Origin: Aphelidium insulamus
Taxonomy: Eukaryota; Aphelidiomycota; Aphelidea; Aphelidiaceae
Assembly: GCA_036784855.1 (NCBI GenBank)
Contig: JAZDSV010000025.1
Location: forward strand, 1-64,000
Length of the DNA: 64,000 nt
Reading direction: 5' to 3'
Shown here in pieces: positions 60,482 to 64,000 of this stretch. Every line of letters begins with the position of its first letter. Position 1 is the first letter of the stretch. The notes beneath the pieces were generated by a model. The model did not search any database, was not told where the DNA came from, and saw only the letters and a list, made by a program, of their open reading frames with translations. A program made the translations under genes and the position numbers.

Positions 60482-60970
60482 ATGCTTCTTCATCTGCCCG
60501 GCCTTGTCGCGTTTACGCTGCTCGCCAGCCTTCTCGACGCGCACCCAATGCATGAAGACATCCCAGCTGGCGAAGGCATTGGCGGTGCGGCATCCATGGT
60601 GGAGTCTGGTGGCGGCACCGTGGAACGCGAGCCGTTTAGGATTCTCTCTGAAGTTCATGCACGACAGACGCTTGCCGAAGCACGAATCGCCATAAAGGGC
60701 GCACAAAATCAGTGCGTGGAAAGTTTGCTGTTGCCTCCTGGCCTCAATGCCGAAATTGGAGCCACTCAGTTGCCTGCAAACGTAGCTTCAGAGTACCGCA
60801 GGGCTTCTAATTTGGCGCTGGCAGTGAGTCGTTATTATTACCATCTTATTGAGGCCTCGCTGTTGGATGTCAGGAGTTCAACCTGGATTGCTCTCGCAGG
60901 ATTAAGCAACGAAGTCGTAATGGCTGCTTCTGTAGCGTTGAAGCGCGATTTGTGCACATCAGTCGCTTGA
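60482..60970 (+). CDS. Small secreted helical protein, unknown
   Basis: Single exon, 162 residues from the Met that opens the signal peptide (LLHLPGLVAFTLLASLLDA). The mature chain is Ala/Ser/Leu-rich and mostly helical with only two cysteines (NQCVES and DLCTS), which could form one disulphide. A cysteine-helix-cysteine layout of similar length recurs in the broken gene at 62404-62957, which suggests a family. It starts 34 bases after the preceding stop. Confidence 0.6.
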   Translation: MLLHLPGLVAFTLLASLLDAHPMHEDIPAGEGIGGAASMVESGGGTVEREPFRILSEVHARQTLAEARIAIKGAQNQCVESLLLPPGLNAEIGATQLPANVASEYRRASNLALAVSRYYYHLIEASLLDVRSSTWIALAGLSNEVVMAASVALKRDLCTSVA

Positions 60971-61316
60971 ATATCACTGCGGTGCTCTTCCGGAGAAATA
61001 ATACTCTACCAAGTCTGCCAATAAATGCCATTATAAAATCGCATCCATTTTACTGTGGCCAGTGGTGACCAAGCGATTAGCGAGAAATCGGCAACATTCT
61101 GACCGAATCTTGTCGGTCACATCTGCACGCATCCTGCTGCATTGTTGACCAACTATGTTTTTGTTCAACAGATGCCGAATAATCCGGCATCACTCCGTTA
61201 ATCAGAAACATATTAAAGCTTTAATAATTTGACGCAGACGCATTATTGTTTTGGACGGTATGGGAATGTGTTACTGCGGGTCCTTTGACTTGATGCTATG
61301 ACAAGATGCTCGCTAG
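60971..61316. other. Intergenic region, no clear gene
   Basis: AT-rich sequence without a coding frame. A GTATGG donor near 61259 could pair with the acceptor at 61316, but no good upstream exon is visible. Confidence 0.5.
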
Positions 61317-61562
61317 GAAGACGAGGTTGATAAACACAAAGAGTTTGTTGTTGATCCCTGGAAACTGGCCGAGTATATTTCTGCCGTGGAGCACGACTCG
61401 TTATTCAACAGCATCAAACACAATATTGATTCTTGCGATGATTGTGCGGTATCTGGTTCATCATCTGCACTCGCGCCGAATCGAACAAATCCAAGTACTA
61501 CTTTGCTGGCGGATCCGCAAGTTCCATGTTCCACCACCAGACTGCCAGTGACGCTTCAGTGA
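61317..61562 (+). other. Orphan exon-like open frame, no start codon
   Basis: Eighty-one codons follow an acceptor-like CGCTAG with protein-like composition (EVDKHKEFVVDPWKLAEYIS, SCDDCAVSG) and end in TGA. No ATG opens the frame. It may be the last exon of a gene whose earlier exons I cannot find, or a decayed gene. Confidence 0.35.
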
Positions 61563-61600
61563 GTAATTTGTAATTTCGTGCGTGAGACATGGTTTAGACA

Positions 61601-62056
61601 ATGAGTGTGATGCGTGCATTACCCGACTCCTCAGTCAATTCTTCTCGAGATACGATTGCACTACACGCATTGTCAGTGCATCCCCGTTGTCAAATTTGGG
61701 CCCTTGTGGCGAACCTTGCCGCGTTAAGCCACAGCTCCAATAATTCAAAACGGAATGCACTTTTTTTTAAATGTGGTTTTCGCCCCGCTTTGAAACCGTG
61801 GCCTCGAGTAACAGATCGTCATGGAAAACTCGCGCAAAAGTGGCCACCGTCTTTGATTTATAATTTCAACGATATTCCGATTCTACCAGACGATAAATCC
61901 GTCTGGTTGAAGCTCACTATATGGAATCCGGGTGGCTATAACGCGGTTTTCGTTGACAAGTCCCGGAGTCTTCTGCGCTTTGTTCACGCAGCAGGTGGTA
62001 TAACCTGCTCACTTAAGATGAAGCAATATTTCCACGCGTTCCTTAGTAATCCTTAG
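61601..62056 (+). CDS. Unassigned protein, 151 residues
   Basis: The frame has credible composition in its second half (KWPPSLIYNFNDIPILPDDK, WLKLTIWNPGGYNAVFVDKS). No signal peptide and no known domain are seen. A second frame follows 7 bases later (62063-62254, 63 codons, ending GMVTVLGVNGWDVPV), so the two may be one gene broken by a stop and frame change. Confidence 0.4.
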   Translation: MSVMRALPDSSVNSSRDTIALHALSVHPRCQIWALVANLAALSHSSNNSKRNALFFKCGFRPALKPWPRVTDRHGKLAQKWPPSLIYNFNDIPILPDDKSVWLKLTIWNPGGYNAVFVDKSRSLLRFVHAAGGITCSLKMKQYFHAFLSNP

Positions 62057-62403
62057 TAATTTTTGCAAAAGCGAATCGTCTTCAGAGTTGAACTTGGGAT
62101 AGTGGTTCTGGTGCCAACTAACAAAGTCACCTGCTTAGGAATCACAGATGTTCATGGGCAAGGATTGCTGACCGGTTTTGAATGGATGCATGGCGGCGAA
62201 GAGACTGGAATGGTGACAGTTCTAGGCGTTAATGGCTGGGATGTACCCGTATAAAGACTGCACGGGGCAGAACAGATAATGAAGGATACTGATATATCGT
62301 TCTTGTGCCATAAAATTTATAAGGATGCTGTATTTATAGTGGCGGTGCGGACGCGGATAGAATTTTACTACATGTAAAGCACGTAAATCGAAGTATTCGA
62401 CAA

Positions 62404-62957
62404 ATGCCACGGCGGACGATTGTGTGGCTCATTTGCGTGTGCGTGTGCGTATCGGCAGTGGCAGCCATACACGCGGCGCAAGTCCATCGAGATGACATAG
62501 TTTCTGATGCTGTGCAGAGCGGCGAGCACGACAGCGAGCATTTAGCGCGGCTCGCCGCATTGCTTTTGTGGCGCCACAGACGAGCGGCAAACCTTGACAA
62601 CACCGACACCGATATACCTGCAGCTACACCGCGCATGTCCTGCTACGCGCATTTAACAAGTGCTGTGCGGAACGCGCAGCCATTCCCGACTCGCAATATG
62701 GGCGCTCGCACGACTTGTCGCAGGAAGCCGCGATCGCGTACACCCGCGCTGGCCATGCCGCGCTCAGAACCATGGACGAGCAAATGGCCAATGTGAGGCG
62801 CGACGGCAGCTACTCGGTGGCTATCGATGTAATGCCAACGCTGCGTGCCATCGGCGACGCCAACAATGTGGCCATGATTGCCACTCAGGCGTTGGCGGAA
62901 CAAAAGTGTTTGGCGCCGCCGCAACGTGGCCAATTACTCGGCAGCGGTGCCACGTGA
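62404..62957 (+). pseudogene. Secreted helical protein gene with a frame break
   Basis: A signal peptide (IVWLICVCVCVSAVAAIHA) opens the first frame, which runs to about 62650. Beyond that the protein-like frame is a different one (IPDSQYGRSHDLSQEAA, then MPTLRAIGDANNVAMIA) and ends at 62957. No splice donor is available between them. Cysteine spacing and helices in the second part resemble the gene at 60482. It is a frameshifted copy or contains a sequence error. Confidence 0.5.
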
Positions 62958-63024
62958 CGCAGTGCAAGTGCTTCACAGACTAAGTACGCACAATATACCG
63001 CAGTAGACTTTTTGAGACATCAAA

Positions 63025-63276
63025 ATGTGTCGCATGTGCATTGTACAGGCTATACTGCGGCGGTTCCCAGGGCCTAATGACTGCGGAACACCGTGTGCAA
63101 TCGGCACGAAGTTCAATTTAATCGCGTCAATTTCTTCCTGTCGATCAAAAGCTATCACTCGCAACAAAGCCGCTCAGAAGAACTTCCGCAAGGCAATTGT
63201 GCGCCGTGATCAGACGTGTGTAGCTCTTGGTGTCGGAGTTGAACATTGTGCACATATTATTTACCATTGGATATGA
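63025..63276 (+). pseudogene. HNH_2-like nuclease fragment
   Basis: The frame contains FRKAIVRRDQTCVALGVGVEHCAHII, of which the core R-D-x-x-C-V-x-x-G...H-C-A-H-I is the HNH_2 signature. The frame then ends early at a TGA, while a neighbouring frame continues with LPLDMTDVIDRISYERVLG, so a frame break is likely. It is probably a decayed fragment of a larger nuclease gene. Confidence 0.45.
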
Positions 63277-63519
63277 CAGATGTCATTGACCGGATTTCTT
63301 ATGAGCGCGTACTTGGAAAACGAGTATGAGACGGAAAACGATGATCCAAAGCGATCCAAGCAGATTTGATCCCACCATGACATTACGCGGATCAGAAAAT
63401 TAAAGATTAGATCGATCGCACCAGCATTTCGCTGATCGTCGTTAAATCGTCCAATGGCGCTGTTGCAATCATTTCGACCATAAAAGAGGCGCCGGTCATT
63501 GTCAAGATACGAAAATCGA

Positions 63520-63975
63520 ATGTCTGGCTTTCTGCGCTACTGTGCCGTTGTTACTCTTCTTGTTGCTGCGTCTTACGCGCAATCTTCCTACGTGGATCCA
63601 ATGGATCCGGATTATGATGCATTAATCAACGGTTATCAGTCGAGTACGACTGATGACGGCCATACCGGTCTCTCTCCGCTTGCTGGTGCTACTAACGCGC
63701 AACCCTCTTATATGTGGGGTGCGGCGGATCCGTACGATAATGGACCAATTACTGAAGCGCCAGTTGATGGGTTGAATGTTGACGGCTACTTGGAGGGACG
63801 GTACAAGCTTGCAACCATATCGCAGGCGGTCGCGCTGCTGCAACGAGCGCAATCTGATTTTCAAGCTGCCTATCTGTCGTGCAGTGAACTGCCATCAAAT
63901 GAACTGCCGGATGTGGCCGTTCAGAAGTACTGGGATGCGATCATAGGTGCAACACAGGTTTGCACCTTTTTTTAG
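63520..63975 (+). CDS. Small secreted protein, unknown
   Basis: Single exon, 151 residues from the Met opening the signal peptide (FLRYCAVVTLLVAASYAQ). Two imperfect repeats follow (SSYVDPMDPDYDALINGY and PSYMWGAADPYDNGP), then a helical part with one or two cysteines. It ends at a stop 25 bases before the window edge. A CCAAT box lies about 70 bases upstream. Confidence 0.65.
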   Translation: MSGFLRYCAVVTLLVAASYAQSSYVDPMDPDYDALINGYQSSTTDDGHTGLSPLAGATNAQPSYMWGAADPYDNGPITEAPVDGLNVDGYLEGRYKLATISQAVALLQRAQSDFQAAYLSCSELPSNELPDVAVQKYWDAIIGATQVCTFF

Positions 63976-64000
63976 GAGCATGCGCAACAGTATGAGCTCG

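Overview
The window is nuclear DNA of a unicellular eukaryote. It holds core eukaryotic genes (histones H3 and H4, TBP, TFIIE beta, MCM4, the proteasome ATPase Rpt5, SEH1, cytochrome c, IST1, RRP36, paladin, an NDR/Dbf2-type kinase, a TMC channel), broken by many very short GT-AG introns, mostly 40-70 bases. I placed roughly 90 introns by reading frame and homology. Genes are dense on both strands. The lineage cannot be fixed from this sequence. Histone mRNA stem-loops, many short introns and Crinkler-like NTPase-nuclease genes fit several protist groups, so I leave it as an unassigned protist. Gene models are hand-made from the sequence.

Layout. 1-2145: tandem pair of small PD-(D/E)XK-nuclease-like genes with a probable mitochondrial leader. 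2298-9100: array of five same-strand paralogues encoding secreted or membrane-anchored EF-hand/cysteine-rich proteins; two are broken. 9674-10729: RRP36. 10895-19953: two near-identical NTPase-nuclease genes (Crinkler-type architecture) flanking a small conserved gene and SEH1. 20978-31500: NDR-type kinase, TMC protein, TBP, a small secreted protein, TFIIE beta. 31889-39507: paladin, cytochrome c, IST1. 40357-43947: an odd block with two HNH-endonuclease-like reading frames, a gene with a threefold tandem exon duplication and a pair of overlapping antisense genes. 44053-51224: secreted proteins and two BTB-like/ankyrin paralogues, one intact and one with several frameshifts. 51681-59851: MCM4, a cysteine-rich secreted protein, Rpt5 and a divergent H3/H4 pair. 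59975-63975: small secreted proteins, unassigned frames and an HNH_2-like fragment.

How it fits together. Conserved single-copy genes (transcription, replication, proteolysis, nuclear pore, ESCRT) form islands. Between them lie fast-changing multicopy families: nucleases, NTPase-nucleases, ankyrin proteins and secreted cysteine-rich or EF-hand proteins, with tandem copies and pseudogenes. That pattern is typical of effector or conflict gene families. The most unusual signals are the duplicated 69-base exon array at 42 kb, a cluster of GC-AG introns in conserved genes, the EF-hand array, and the NTPase-nuclease duplication around SEH1.
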